Source of the DNA: Maribacter vaceletii
Lineage (GTDB): Bacteria; Bacteroidota; Bacteroidia; Flavobacteriales; Flavobacteriaceae
Length of the DNA stretch: 64,000 nt
Assembly: GCF_003634105.1 (NCBI RefSeq)
Contig: NZ_RBIQ01000011.1
Location: forward strand, 62,001-126,000
Direction of reading: 5' to 3'
The notes beneath the pieces are model-generated. The model saw only the letters and a list, made by a program, of their open reading frames with translations. It made no database searches and had not been told where the DNA came from. The translations under genes and the position numbers were made by a program. Of the stretch, positions 51,319 through 61,062 are shown piece by piece. How positions within the stretch are numbered: position 1 is the stretch's first letter; each line of letters starts with the position of its first letter.

Positions 51319-51672
51319 ATGAAGAAATTAATCTTAGTTTATAATGCTAACTCGGGTTGGCATAATAGTGTAATAGATAGTTTTCATAAAGTAATGAGTC
51401 CAAAAACATATAATTGTAATTTGTGTGCTATTACTTTTGGTATTTTTTCTGAAAATGAAATTTGGAAAAAGTTTAGAATAGAAACAAATATAGAGATGCA
51501 ATTTCTGCATAAAAATGAGTTTCTAAAGGCGTATAAAACGAAAGAAAAATATGATTTTCCAATGGTTTTTAAAAGTGAGGATAATGAAATAGAGATAGTG
51601 TTAAAATCACAGGAATTGAATGCTTTAAAAACTCCTCAGGATTTAATAAACTTAATTAAAAGTAATATTTAA
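51319..51672 (+). CDS. Conserved hypothetical protein
   Basis: 117 residues, no signal peptide. Opens LILVYNANSGWHNSVIDSFHKVMSP and then YNCNLCAITFG with a CxxC, and closes with ELNALKTPQDLINLIKSNI. Small alpha/beta protein, possibly redox- or metal-linked through NCNLC; no catalytic motif of a GTPase is visible despite occasional database naming of similar proteins that way. Its stop overlaps the convergent engB stop by four bases. Confidence 0.65.
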   Translation: MKKLILVYNANSGWHNSVIDSFHKVMSPKTYNCNLCAITFGIFSENEIWKKFRIETNIEMQFLHKNEFLKAYKTKEKYDFPMVFKSEDNEIEIVLKSQELNALKTPQDLINLIKSNI

Positions 51673-52292
51673 ATAGAATCTTTTTGCCTTTTAAAATAAT
51701 CAAGATTTATGGTTTCTATAAAATTTAATACTGCATCCCTTCCTAATCTTTTGCTAGAAGAGGTAACAAAATGCATAGGAGCTTCTTCCCAAATATCTGC
51801 AAGTAATACATCTAAATAGCTTTGTACTTGTTTTTCAATAGCTTTAGGTTTAAGCTTATCTGCTTTAGTAAATATGATACAAAAAGGTATTCCATTTTGC
51901 CCCATCCATTCCATAAATTCCATGTCAATTTTTTGAGGTGTATGGCGAACATCCACTAAAACAAAGGAACAAACAAGCTGTTCTCTTTGCGTAAAATAAT
52001 TAGTTATATATTTTTGAAAAGTGTTTTTATCTTTTTTAGATACTCTAGCGTAACCATAGCCAGGTAAATCTACCAAAAACCAATTTTCATTTATTTTAAA
52101 ATGATTAATTAGTTGTGTCTTTCCTGGTCTTCCAGATGTTTTTGCTAAACTTCTACGCTCTGTGAGCATATTTATTAAAGAAGATTTTCCAACATTAGAC
52201 CTTCCAATAAATGCATACTCCGGCAAAGGTTCTTTAGGGCACCTAGAAACCTCGGTATTACTAATTACAAAGTCGGCCGACTTTATTTTCAT
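51669..52292 (-). CDS. engB: Ribosome biogenesis GTP-binding protein YihA/EngB
   Basis: 207-residue TRAFAC GTPase for 50S assembly. G1 GRSNVGKSS (about 31-39), G2 GRPGKTQ (about 55-61), G3 DLPGYGYA (about 75-82), G4 TKADK (about 142-146), G5 TSSSK (about 177-181). Situated 11 bases downstream of a hydrolase gene on the same strand. Confidence 0.95.
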   Translation of the reverse strand: MKIKSADFVISNTEVSRCPKEPLPEYAFIGRSNVGKSSLINMLTERRSLAKTSGRPGKTQLINHFKINENWFLVDLPGYGYARVSKKDKNTFQKYITNYFTQREQLVCSFVLVDVRHTPQKIDMEFMEWMGQNGIPFCIIFTKADKLKPKAIEKQVQSYLDVLLADIWEEAPMHFVTSSSKRLGRDAVLNFIETINLDYFKRQKDSI

Positions 52293-52303
52293 TAAAATAG
52301 GTG

Positions 52304-53068
52304 TTAGAAATTACGTTTCTTTAGCCAAGAATCTAAAATTGTATTAAATTCTTCTGGATGTTCCATCATTGGTGCATGACCACATTTTTTTATCCAAAAT
52401 AAATCAGAATCTGGTAGCAATTCATGAAATTCATTTGCAACATTCGGGGGTGTTACATTATCGTTTTCTCCCCAAATAATACAAGTAGGTGTAGGCATTT
52501 TGGCTAAGTCCTTAGACATATTATGTCTAATAGCACTTTTTGCAATTGCTAAAGTTTTTACAAGTTTCATACGATCGTTTACCGTTTCAAAAACTTCATC
52601 AACTATTTCTTTAGTAGCTACAGCAGGGTCATAGAAAACACCTTCGGCTTTTTTCTTTATAAACTCATAATCTCCTCTTCTTGGATAGCCATCACCCATA
52701 GCACTTTCATAGAGCCCAGAGCTACCTGTTATTACAAGAGCTTTAACATTTTGAGGGTATAATTTTGTATATAAAAGTCCAATGTGGCCTCCTAAAGAAT
52801 TGCCCAAAAGAATAACATTGGTAAGTCCTTTAAATTTTATAAAGCTATCTAGATATTTAGCAAAGTTTTTTACAGTGGTTTTAATCATGGGCATATCATA
52901 GATAGGCAATTCTGGAATTAAAACTTTATACCCTTTTTTTGGGAAATGTTCTGTTACACCATGAAAATTGCTTAAACCGCCCATTAGACCATGTAGTATA
53001 ATTATAGCAGTACCTTCTCCTTTCTCTATATACTTAAATTTTCCTTCCGTTATTATTTCTTCTTCCAT
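52304..53068 (-). CDS. Alpha/beta fold hydrolase
   Basis: 254 residues, cytosolic. Nucleophile Ser in LLGNSLGGHIGL (about 84-95), oxyanion HG in IIILHGLMGG (about 22-31), acid in IIWGENDNVTP (about 192-202) and His in KKCGHAPMMEHPEEF (about 227-241). All triad parts are present; substrate unknown. Neighbour to engB; conserved next to mraZ in flavobacteria as I recall. Confidence 0.88.
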   Translation of the reverse strand: MEEEIITEGKFKYIEKGEGTAIIILHGLMGGLSNFHGVTEHFPKKGYKVLIPELPIYDMPMIKTTVKNFAKYLDSFIKFKGLTNVILLGNSLGGHIGLLYTKLYPQNVKALVITGSSGLYESAMGDGYPRRGDYEFIKKKAEGVFYDPAVATKEIVDEVFETVNDRMKLVKTLAIAKSAIRHNMSKDLAKMPTPTCIIWGENDNVTPPNVANEFHELLPDSDLFWIKKCGHAPMMEHPEEFNTILDSWLKKRNF

Positions 53069-53094
53069 TCAAGGATGCTTGTGGTCTTAGTCGG

Positions 53095-53102
53095 CAAATA
53101 TA
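53095..53102 (-). promoter_or_regulatory. -7 element for the hydrolase-engB transcript
   Basis: Minus-strand TATATTTG, exact TAnnTTTG, ending 26 bases before the hydrolase ATG. Confidence 0.5.
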
Positions 53103-53260
53103 GGGAATTATATAGAATAGTTTTTCATCCTTTTTTGGTTAAGGAATAGACTCTGTAATCTAATTGGTCTTCAAAACATTAGCTCTATTTTTTTAAAAAC
53201 AACTCTTTTTTGACTTTTTGGGTCCTCTTTTTTTCAAAAAAGCTAAAATTTATTAACAAA

Positions 53261-53304
53261 GTGGTATTTTGTGGTAAATTGTGGTAATAAAATATATATA
53301 TTTG
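53261..53304 (+). promoter_or_regulatory. MraZ-type triple box and promoter of the dcw cluster
   Basis: Three direct repeats GTGGT start at 53261, 53271 and 53281, a strict 10-base period, matching the helical phasing of MraZ boxes (TGGG-type in other bacteria, here TGGT). The -7 element TATATTTG lies at 53297-53304, seven bases beyond the last decamer, so MraZ bound there would block the -33 region. Autoregulation is inferred. Confidence 0.75.
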
Positions 53305-53329
53305 AGTTGTAAAAAGTAAATACAGCGCT

Positions 53330-53803
53330 TTGGATATATTTTTCTTTGGGGTTTTTAATTGTAAAGCTGATGCTAAGGGTCGGGTAATGTTGCCTGTGAG
53401 TCTTAGAAATCAGATTGCGCCTGTATTGAATAATGGTTTTGTAGTTAAGCGCTCTTATTATGAAGATTGTTTGGAGTTGTATCCTATGAATGAGTGGAAC
53501 ACCGTTATGCGGGAGCTAAATGAATTAAGTAGATATGAGGAAGAGAATATAGACTTTATAAGAAAATATACAGCCAGCTTAAGGCAAGTAGAGATTGATG
53601 CTAATGGTAGGTTGTTAATTCCTAAAGATGTTATAACAGCAGTAGGTATTACAAAAAACGTTGTGTTAGCGCCAATAGGAAAACGTATTGAAATTTGGGA
53701 TAAAGACCTTTATGATGCTAGAATATCGGCATCTAAAGAAGAAAAAGTTAGTCTAGCAAAAAAAGTAAGAAATACAGGTAAGTCCAACAATGAGTTATCA
53801 TAA
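53330..53803 (+). CDS. mraZ: Transcriptional regulator / division protein MraZ
   Basis: 157 residues from TTG 53330, two AbrB-like half domains: NCKADAKGRVMLPVSLRNQ (about 10-28) and EIDANGRLLIPKDV (about 89-102) each with the DxxGR(V/L)xxP signature. Represses the dcw cluster in other bacteria by binding direct repeats, which are seen just upstream. Overlaps rsmH by 14 bases. Confidence 0.95.
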   Translation: MDIFFFGVFNCKADAKGRVMLPVSLRNQIAPVLNNGFVVKRSYYEDCLELYPMNEWNTVMRELNELSRYEEENIDFIRKYTASLRQVEIDANGRLLIPKDVITAVGITKNVVLAPIGKRIEIWDKDLYDARISASKEEKVSLAKKVRNTGKSNNELS

Positions 53804-54686
53804 CCCAGTTTTATTGAAGGAGTCTGTAGATGGGCTTAATATTAAAGAAGACGGTGTTTATGTAGATGTAACTTTTGGAGGAGGAGGGCATTCTAGAGAA
53901 ATATTAAAAAGATTAGGAGGTAATGGGAAGTTGTTTGCATTTGACCAAGACGAGGATGCTTTAGCTAATGTAATAGAGGATGATAGGTTTAATCTTATTA
54001 ATGAGAATTTTAGGTATATAAAGCAGTTCTTAAAGTTCTATGGCATTCGGAAAGTAGACGGAATTTTAGCAGATTTTGGAGTTTCATCGCATCAATTTGA
54101 TAAAGCAGAAAGAGGTTTTTCAACTCGGTTTAATGCAGACTTAGATATGCGTATGAGTAAAAAGAATATGGTCTCTGCATATAGTGTGGTAAATGAATAT
54201 TCTTTTGATGATTTAAGAAAGGTTTTGTTTCAGTATGGCGATTTGCGTAATGCAAATGCAATGGCAAATAAAATTATTGAAAAAAGAGAAGAAGCTAAAA
54301 TAAAGACAACTGAAGGTTTAAAAGAGGTTTTAAAGCAGTTTTTGCCACAACATAAGGAGCATAAAATATTAGCACAAATATATCAGGCAATTAGAATAGA
54401 AGTAAATCAGGAGGTGCAAGTATTAGAAGAATTTTTGTTACAAACGCCAGATTTGTTGGAGACAGGAGGAAGGTTAAGTGCGATAAGTTATCATTCTTTA
54501 GAAGATAGATTAGTAAAAAGATTTATAAGAGCAGGGCAATTTGAAGGGGAGCCAGAGAAAGATTTTTACGGTAATGTAGATGTTCCATTTAAAAAAGTAG
54601 GAGGACTTATAGTTCCATCTAAAGAAGAGATAAAAGAAAATAATAGAGCAAGGAGTGCTAAGCTTAGAATAGGGGTAAAGCTATGA
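53790..54686 (+). CDS. rsmH: 16S rRNA m4C1402 methyltransferase RsmH
   Basis: 298 residues. YHNPVLLKESVDGL at the start, SAM motif YVDVTFGGGGHSREIL (about 24-39), FAFDQDEDAL (about 50-59), LADFGVSSHQFD (about 90-101) and the late SYHSLEDRLVKRF (about 231-243). Overlaps ftsL by four bases. Confidence 0.96.
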   Translation: MSYHNPVLLKESVDGLNIKEDGVYVDVTFGGGGHSREILKRLGGNGKLFAFDQDEDALANVIEDDRFNLINENFRYIKQFLKFYGIRKVDGILADFGVSSHQFDKAERGFSTRFNADLDMRMSKKNMVSAYSVVNEYSFDDLRKVLFQYGDLRNANAMANKIIEKREEAKIKTTEGLKEVLKQFLPQHKEHKILAQIYQAIRIEVNQEVQVLEEFLLQTPDLLETGGRLSAISYHSLEDRLVKRFIRAGQFEGEPEKDFYGNVDVPFKKVGGLIVPSKEEIKENNRARSAKLRIGVKL

Positions 54687-55018
54687 AAGTAAAGAAAGGC
54701 ATATTAGATATTTTGAAGGGTAAATTTTTGGTGAGTGGTGATGCTCCTAAAAATTGGCTTTTTATCATTTTTGCTTCTTTTTTAGCAACTATAATGATTG
54801 GTAGTTCACATAGCGCAGATACTAAGGTGCATAAAATTGCAGCATTAAATGAGCAAGTACGTGAGCTAAGAAGTGAGTTTGTGGATGTGCGTTCTGATGT
54901 GCAAAGACTTAAGTTAGAGTCTAAAATTACAGAGATATTGGCAGAAGAAGATTTATATCCTTCAGAGACGCCTCCAAAAAAAATAATGGTAAAATCTTTA
55001 AATAAAGAAATGCAATAA
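54683..55018 (+). CDS. ftsL: FtsL-like cell division protein
   Basis: 111-residue bitopic protein: a cytosolic head, a membrane segment NWLFIIFASFLATIMIGSS (about 24-42) and a periplasmic coiled coil (KIAALNEQVRELRSEFVDVRSDVQRLK). Identified by its place between rsmH and ftsI plus this layout; sequence conservation of FtsL is low. One-base overlap with ftsI (TAATG). Confidence 0.85.
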   Translation: MKVKKGILDILKGKFLVSGDAPKNWLFIIFASFLATIMIGSSHSADTKVHKIAALNEQVRELRSEFVDVRSDVQRLKLESKITEILAEEDLYPSETPPKKIMVKSLNKEMQ

Positions 55019-57027
55019 TGCCAGTAACAGATAAAGGTATTTTAACAAGATTATACTTTGTAGCAGGAGGGCTTTTCCTTTTTGCTGCCGCTGTTATGTT
55101 TAAACTGGTAAGCATACAAATGGTAGATGGGGATAAGTATAAAGATTTAGCAGATAAGCGTACATCTAAAATGTTTACCATAGCGCCTAATCGTGGTAAT
55201 CTATATTCTGATGATGGTAGTTTGTTGGCTACATCGGTTTCTAGGTATACTATTCGTTTTGATGCGGTTACTGTAAAGGATAAAACATTTAATGAAAATG
55301 TAAAGCCTTTGGCAAATTCATTAGCAAAATTATTAGGGAAAACACCTTCTCATTACCAACAAGTATTACGTAAAGCAAAGGCTAATAAAAACCGGTATAC
55401 ATTATTGGCTAGAAATCTGGATTACTCAGATTATATGGCTGTAAAGGAATTTCCTTTATTAAAGTTGGGGCCATATAAAGGAGGGTTAATTGTAGAGCAA
55501 AAAACGGTTAGAGAGCATCCATTAGGAAAAATAGCAGAACGTAGTGTTGGGTACGAGCGTATAGATGAAAATGGATATTACACAAGAGTAGGTTTAGAAG
55601 GTGCTTTTGGGCAGTATTTAGGTGGAGTAGAAGGTAAACGTTTAAAGCAGAAAATTGCAAAAGGACAATGGAAACCTATTGGTACAGATAATATTGTAGA
55701 GCCACAAGACGGGTACGATGTTATTTCTACTATAGATGTTAATATACAAGATATAGCGCACCATGCTTTATTAAAACAGCTAGATTATTACAAAGCCGAT
55801 CACGGTTGTGTAATTGTAATGGAGACTAAAACAGGCGAAGTAAAAGCAATATCTAATTTAGGAAGAACTAAAGAGGGTAAATATTACGAACGCCTTAATT
55901 ACGCAATTGGAGAATCTCATGAGCCTGGATCTACCTTTAAATTAATGAATATTGTTGCTGCTTTAGAAGATGGTATAATAGATACAAGTTCTGTAAAGGA
56001 TACAGAAAAAGGATATTGGAAAATTTATAAGCATAGGGTAAGAGATTCTAAGCATGGAGGATATGGTAAAATTACTATGTCTAAAGCTTTTGAGGTGTCT
56101 TCTAATACTGCTTTTGCTAAAATGATTCATAACGGTTATAAAGAAAACCCAGAACGCTATGTTAATAGGTTAATGAATATGGGATTGCATAAAGAGTTGG
56201 GTATGCCTATAAAAGGAGAGGGAAAACCAGTAATTCGTTATCCAGGAGATAAAGGTTGGTCAGGACTTTCTTTAGCACAAATGGCTTATGGTTATGAGGT
56301 GTCGGTAACACCTATGCAAACATTGGCTTTTTATAATGCTATCGCAAATGATGGGGAGATGGTGAAGCCTAGGTTAATTAAAGAGGTAAAAGAATGGAAT
56401 AGAACCGTGGAGGTTTTTGATAAGGAAGTTCTTAATCCATCTATATGTTCTAAAGAGACTATATCAAAAGTAAAGCAATTGTTAAAAAATACGGTAGAAA
56501 AGAAGCATGGTACAGGCCACGGTTTATATTCTCCTAACTTTTCTATGGCAGGGAAAACGGGTACCTGTCAAAAAGACTATGTTTCTAAAGATCCAGACAA
56601 ACTAAAATATATATCCACTTTTGCAGGTTACTTTCCGGCAGATAATCCTAAGTACTCTTGTATAGTAGTTATTCATGAGCCAGATAAAAGTGTAGGGTAT
56701 TATGGTGCAGATGTTTCTGGACCAGTATTTAAATCTGTAGCTCAAAAAGTATATGCAACTTCTCCTTTAGTAGATGAAATTAACATGGAAGATGTTAAGG
56801 ATGGGAATTTAGATTCTTCGTATCAAAAATATTACGTGCAAGCACAGAAAAAACAAACTACAGTGCCAAATGTTAAAGGTATGTGTGGTATGGATGCTGT
56901 TGCAATTCTAGAAAATCTAGGACTTAATGTAGAGATACAAGGAAACGGAAAAGTAAAAAAGCAATCTGTGACAAAAGGAACAGAAATAAGTAAAGTAAAG
57001 AATAAAATAGTATTAGTGCTTTCATGA
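55018..57027 (+). CDS. ftsI: Division-specific penicillin-binding protein (FtsI/PBP3) with PASTA domain
   Basis: 669-residue septal transpeptidase. N-terminal membrane anchor (LYFVAGGLFLFAAAVMFKLV), dimerisation domain, transpeptidase with S305-T-F-K308 (EPGSTFK), SSN (about 361-363) and KTGT (about 514-517), then a C-terminal PASTA domain (TTVPNVKGMCGMDAVAILENLGLNVE). The PASTA tail is usual for Gram-positives but also for Bacteroidota FtsI. Overlaps murE by four bases. Confidence 0.95.
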   Translation: MPVTDKGILTRLYFVAGGLFLFAAAVMFKLVSIQMVDGDKYKDLADKRTSKMFTIAPNRGNLYSDDGSLLATSVSRYTIRFDAVTVKDKTFNENVKPLANSLAKLLGKTPSHYQQVLRKAKANKNRYTLLARNLDYSDYMAVKEFPLLKLGPYKGGLIVEQKTVREHPLGKIAERSVGYERIDENGYYTRVGLEGAFGQYLGGVEGKRLKQKIAKGQWKPIGTDNIVEPQDGYDVISTIDVNIQDIAHHALLKQLDYYKADHGCVIVMETKTGEVKAISNLGRTKEGKYYERLNYAIGESHEPGSTFKLMNIVAALEDGIIDTSSVKDTEKGYWKIYKHRVRDSKHGGYGKITMSKAFEVSSNTAFAKMIHNGYKENPERYVNRLMNMGLHKELGMPIKGEGKPVIRYPGDKGWSGLSLAQMAYGYEVSVTPMQTLAFYNAIANDGEMVKPRLIKEVKEWNRTVEVFDKEVLNPSICSKETISKVKQLLKNTVEKKHGTGHGLYSPNFSMAGKTGTCQKDYVSKDPDKLKYISTFAGYFPADNPKYSCIVVIHEPDKSVGYYGADVSGPVFKSVAQKVYATSPLVDEINMEDVKDGNLDSSYQKYYVQAQKKQTTVPNVKGMCGMDAVAILENLGLNVEIQGNGKVKKQSVTKGTEISKVKNKIVLVLS

Positions 57028-58487
57028 AATTACTTAAAGACATATTATTTGGAGTAAGCCTATCGGCAGTTAGTGGAGATACTAATTGTCTGGTTAATGC
57101 GGTATGTTTTGATTCTAGAAAAGTAAGTTTAGATGATGTATTTGTGGCTATTAAAGGAACAATTACAGACGGGCATAACTATATAGAAACTGCTATTAAT
57201 TCCGGAGCAAAGGCAATAGTTTGTGAAACAATGCCAGAAGTTTTGGTAAATGGAGTAACCTATGTAGAAGTGCGTAATGGTAATAGTGCTTTGGCTATCA
57301 TGGCTTCTAATTTTTATGATACCCCATCAAAAAACTTAAAATTAGTTGGAATTACAGGGACAAATGGGAAAACAACTATTAGTAGTCTTCTTTTTCAATT
57401 ATTTAAAAAGGCAGGGTTTAAGGTTGGACTAATATCTACTATAAAAATTATGGTAGATGAGGTTGAACATAAAACAACACATACAACCCCAGATGCTTTG
57501 ACAATAAATAAGCATTTAAGTTTAATGAGTGATGCCGGTGTAGAATATTGCTTTATGGAAGTAAGTTCGCACGGTATTCATCAAAAAAGAACAGAAGGGT
57601 TGGTTTTTGAAGGAGCAATTTTCACAAATCTTTCACATGACCATTTAGATTATCATAAAACTTTTGCTGAGTACAGAGATACTAAAAAAGTACTATTTGA
57701 TAATTTGAGTAAAAAGGCATTTGCACTTACCAATTTAGATGATAAGAATGGCGAGGTAATGCTCCAGAACACCAAAGCAAAAAAATATACATATGCTTTA
57801 AAGTCTTATGCAGATTATAGAGCGCAAATATTAGAAAATAGGTTTGATGGTCAGCTACTTAAGGTAAATGAACAAGAGTTGTGGACTAAATTAATTGGTC
57901 ATTTTAATGCCTATAATATGCTTGCAATATTTGCTACGGCAGAATTATTGGGATTAGAAAATCTGGAGACTTTACGCTTATTAAGTGAGTTAGATAATGT
58001 AGATGGTAGATTCCAATATTATATATCTAAAGAAAAAATTACGGCAATAGTTGATTATGCCCATACGCCGGACGCCTTGAAAAATGTACTTGAGACAATC
58101 AATACATTGAGGACTGGAAATGAAAACGTCATCACCGTTGTGGGGTGTGGTGGCGATAGAGACAAGTCTAAGCGTCCGGTAATGGGTAATATTGCTGCCG
58201 AAATGAGTAATAAGGCCATTTTTACATCAGATAACCCTAGAACAGAAGTAGCTAGTGTTATAATTGAAGAGATGGAAGCAGGTGTGGAACCTCAAAATTT
58301 TAGAAAAATTCTTTCTATAGAAAATCGTAAACAAGCTATAAAAACAGCTTGTCAATTTGCGGAGGCTAATGATATTATTTTGGTAGCAGGCAAAGGACAT
58401 GAAACCTACCAAGAAACGAATGGGGAGCGTGTAGATTTTGATGATTTTAAAATAGTTAAAGAGCTTTTAACAGACCTAAACAAATAA
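57024..58487 (+). CDS. murE: UDP-MurNAc-tripeptide synthetase (MurE), meso-DAP adding
   Basis: 487 residues. P-loop GITGTNGKTT (about 110-119), HTTPDAL (about 153-159), and the meso-diaminopimelate-specific DNPR motif at 403-406, so the cell wall is of the DAP type. KGHE (about 456) near the end completes it. Adds the third residue of the stem peptide in the cytosol. Confidence 0.96.
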   Translation: MKLLKDILFGVSLSAVSGDTNCLVNAVCFDSRKVSLDDVFVAIKGTITDGHNYIETAINSGAKAIVCETMPEVLVNGVTYVEVRNGNSALAIMASNFYDTPSKNLKLVGITGTNGKTTISSLLFQLFKKAGFKVGLISTIKIMVDEVEHKTTHTTPDALTINKHLSLMSDAGVEYCFMEVSSHGIHQKRTEGLVFEGAIFTNLSHDHLDYHKTFAEYRDTKKVLFDNLSKKAFALTNLDDKNGEVMLQNTKAKKYTYALKSYADYRAQILENRFDGQLLKVNEQELWTKLIGHFNAYNMLAIFATAELLGLENLETLRLLSELDNVDGRFQYYISKEKITAIVDYAHTPDALKNVLETINTLRTGNENVITVVGCGGDRDKSKRPVMGNIAAEMSNKAIFTSDNPRTEVASVIIEEMEAGVEPQNFRKILSIENRKQAIKTACQFAEANDIILVAGKGHETYQETNGERVDFDDFKIVKELLTDLNK

Positions 58488-58502
58488 GATAAAAAGAGAG
58501 TA

Positions 58503-59723
58503 ATGCTGTACTATTTATTTGAATATTTAGAGAAACAATACCAATTTCCTGGAGCAAGTTTGTTCCAGTTTACGACGTTTCGTGCTGCAATGGCTATTCT
58601 TTTTTCTTTAATTATTGCTACCGTTTATGGGAAACGCGTAATAGTGTTTTTGCAAAAACAGCAAATAGGAGAAACGGTTAGAGATTTAGGTTTAGATGGG
58701 CAAAAGCAAAAAGCAGGAACGCCAACAATGGGGGGGCTTATAATAATTATGGCAACCCTTATTCCTGTATTGTTATTTGCAAAATTAAATAACATCTATA
58801 TTATTTTATTACTAGTAACCACGGTTTGGATGGGCATTATTGGTTTTATAGATGATTATATAAAGATTTTTAAGAAAGACAAGGAAGGTTTAAAAGGGCG
58901 TTTTAAAATTTTAGGACAAGTTGGTTTAGGGTTAATTGTTGGCGCAACTCTTTATTTTCATCCAGAAGTAACTATGCGTGAGCATAATAAAACAATGATT
59001 ACCGAAAATTTTACGGTAGAAGAGGTTCGTGGGCAGGATATAAAATCTACCATGACAACAGTGCCTTTTTTTAAGAATAATGAGATGGATTATAGCACTT
59101 TTATTTCTTGGATGGGAGAAGGGGCTAAAGAATATGCATGGTTACTGTTTATTCCTATTGTAATCTTAATTGTTACAGCAGTTTCTAATGGCGCTAACCT
59201 TACAGATGGTATTGATGGTTTAGCAGCAGGAACTTCTGCTATAATAGTTTTTGCGTTGGGCATATTTACATGGGTTTCTGGTAATTATATTTTTTCAGAA
59301 TACCTAGACATAATGTTTATTCCTAGAGCAGGAGAATTGTTGGTTTTTGTAACCGCTTTTATGGGGGCATTAATTGGTTTTTTATGGTATAATACATTTC
59401 CTGCACAAGTGTTTATGGGAGATACTGGTAGTTTAACAATAGGAGGTGTAATTGCTGTTATAGCTATTGTAATACGTAAAGAATTATTAATACCAGTGTT
59501 GTGTGGAATTTTCTTTGCGGAGAATATTTCGGTCATATTACAAGTAGGATATTTTAAATATACAAAGAAGAAAACAGGAGAAGGAAAACGTATTTTTTTA
59601 ATGGCGCCATTACATCACCATTATCAAAAAAAAGGCTATCACGAGAGTAAGATAGTTACTCGTTTTTGGATTATAGGAATCTTGCTAGCTATTATAACTA
59701 TAGTTACACTAAAAGTAAGATAG
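58503..59723 (+). CDS. mraY: Phospho-MurNAc-pentapeptide transferase (MraY)
   Basis: Integral membrane enzyme that makes lipid I. 406 residues, about 45 longer than E. coli Mra[11 protein letters not shown] (about 73-82), GFIDDYIK (about 117-124), [12 protein letters not shown] (about 231-242), GDTGSL (about 310-315) and [12 protein letters not shown] are intact. The extra part is a soluble loop at about 157-215 ([22 protein letters not shown]...), present in Bacteroidota MraY as I recall. Confidence 0.96.
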   Translation: MLYYLFEYLEKQYQFPGASLFQFTTFRAAMAILFSLIIATVYGKRVIVFLQKQQIGETVRDLGLDGQKQKAGTPTMGGLIIIMATLIPVLLFAKLNNIYIILLLVTTVWMGIIGFIDDYIKIFKKDKEGLKGRFKILGQVGLGLIVGATLYFHPEVTMREHNKTMITENFTVEEVRGQDIKSTMTTVPFFKNNEMDYSTFISWMGEGAKEYAWLLFIPIVILIVTAVSNGANLTDGIDGLAAGTSAIIVFALGIFTWVSGNYIFSEYLDIMFIPRAGELLVFVTAFMGALIGFLWYNTFPAQVFMGDTGSLTIGGVIAVIAIVIRKELLIPVLCGIFFAENISVILQVGYFKYTKKKTGEGKRIFLMAPLHHHYQKKGYHESKIVTRFWIIGILLAIITIVTLKVR

Positions 59724-59725
59724 TA

Positions 59726-61060
59726 ATGCAAAGGTTAGTAATACTAGGAGGAGGAGAAAGTGGTGTTGGAACCGCAATTCTAGGGAAAAAAGAAGGATAT
59801 GAAGTTTTTGTATCTGATAGAGGAAAAATAAAAGAAGAATATAAAAACGTTCTTAAACATTTTGAGATTAATTGGGAAGAAGAGGTTCATACAGAATCTA
59901 AGATATTAAATGCCAATGTAGTAATGAAAAGCCCTGGTATACCAGACAAAGTTGCTTTAATACAAAAACTACATACAAAAGGTATTCCTGTTATTTCGGA
60001 AATAGAGTTTGCATCAAAATATACCAATGCAACAATTATTGGTATAACTGGCAGTAATGGAAAAACTACCACTACAATGCTTACAAACTATATTTTTAAA
60101 GAGGCCGGTTTGCATGTTGGTATGGCAGGTAATATTGGTGATAGTTATGCTAAAATGGTTTCGGAAAATTCCTATGATTACTATGTTTTGGAGATTAGTA
60201 GTTTTCAGCTAGACGGTATTGTGGATTTTAAACCGCACATAGCTATTTTAACTAATATAACACCAGACCATTTAGATAGGTATGATTATAAGTTTGAAAA
60301 TTATATGGCTTCTAAATTTAGGATAGCAAAAAATCAAGAACCAGAAGACTATTTAATTTATGATGCAGATGACGAAGTAATAGTACAATGGTTACAGGAT
60401 AACCCAGTTAAATCACAATTAATTCCTTTTTCTATAAAAGAACAATTAGAAGAAGGAGCATTTATTCAGGACGAAAAAATAATAATAAAGACACAAAATA
60501 ACACTATAGAAATGACAACAGAGACCTTGGCCTTAGAAGGAAAACACAATCTTAAAAACACAATGGCAGCATCTACTGCTGCAAAATTGGTAAGCATAAG
60601 AAAGGAAACTATACGTAATAGTATTGCTACTTTTCAGGGTGCAGAACATCGTTTAGAGAAGGTGTTAAAAATTAATCATGTACAGTATATAAATGATTCT
60701 AAGGCTACCAATGTAAATGCAACGTATTATGCTTTGGATAGCATGAAAACGGCTACGGTTTGGATTGTTGGTGGTGTAGATAAAGGGAATAATTATAAAG
60801 AATTAATGCCTTTAGTAAGAGAAAAGGTAAAGGCAATTATTTGTTTAGGTGAAGATAATTCTAAAATTATTGATGCCTTTGGTAATGTTGTGGATTTAGT
60901 AGTGGAAACATATGCAATGGAAGAAGCGGTAAAAGTGGCTTATAAAATAGCAGGTCGTGGAGAAACGGTATTATTATCCCCTGCATGTGCTAGTTTCGAT
61001 TTATTTAAAAATTACGAAGACAGAGGTAATCAATTTAAAAATGCAATTAAAAATTTATAA
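59726..61060 (+). CDS. murD: UDP-MurNAc-alanine--D-glutamate ligase (MurD)
   Basis: 444 residues from ATG 59726, two bases after the mraY stop; an earlier in-frame start at 59666 would lie inside mraY and add an unrelated tail. LVILGGGESGVGTAIL (about 4-19), P-loop GITGSNGKTTTT (about 107-118), TPDHLDRY (about 189-196) and DSKATN (about 326-331). Adds D-Glu in the cytosol. Confidence 0.95.
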   Translation: MQRLVILGGGESGVGTAILGKKEGYEVFVSDRGKIKEEYKNVLKHFEINWEEEVHTESKILNANVVMKSPGIPDKVALIQKLHTKGIPVISEIEFASKYTNATIIGITGSNGKTTTTMLTNYIFKEAGLHVGMAGNIGDSYAKMVSENSYDYYVLEISSFQLDGIVDFKPHIAILTNITPDHLDRYDYKFENYMASKFRIAKNQEPEDYLIYDADDEVIVQWLQDNPVKSQLIPFSIKEQLEEGAFIQDEKIIIKTQNNTIEMTTETLALEGKHNLKNTMAASTAAKLVSIRKETIRNSIATFQGAEHRLEKVLKINHVQYINDSKATNVNATYYALDSMKTATVWIVGGVDKGNNYKELMPLVREKVKAIICLGEDNSKIIDAFGNVVDLVVETYAMEEAVKVAYKIAGRGETVLLSPACASFDLFKNYEDRGNQFKNAIKNL

Positions 61061-61062
61061 GA

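Noticed and set aside
59666-59725. Longer MurD start inside mraY
   Set aside because: The added residues do not match MurD, and ATG 59726 directly after the mraY stop opens with the family motif.
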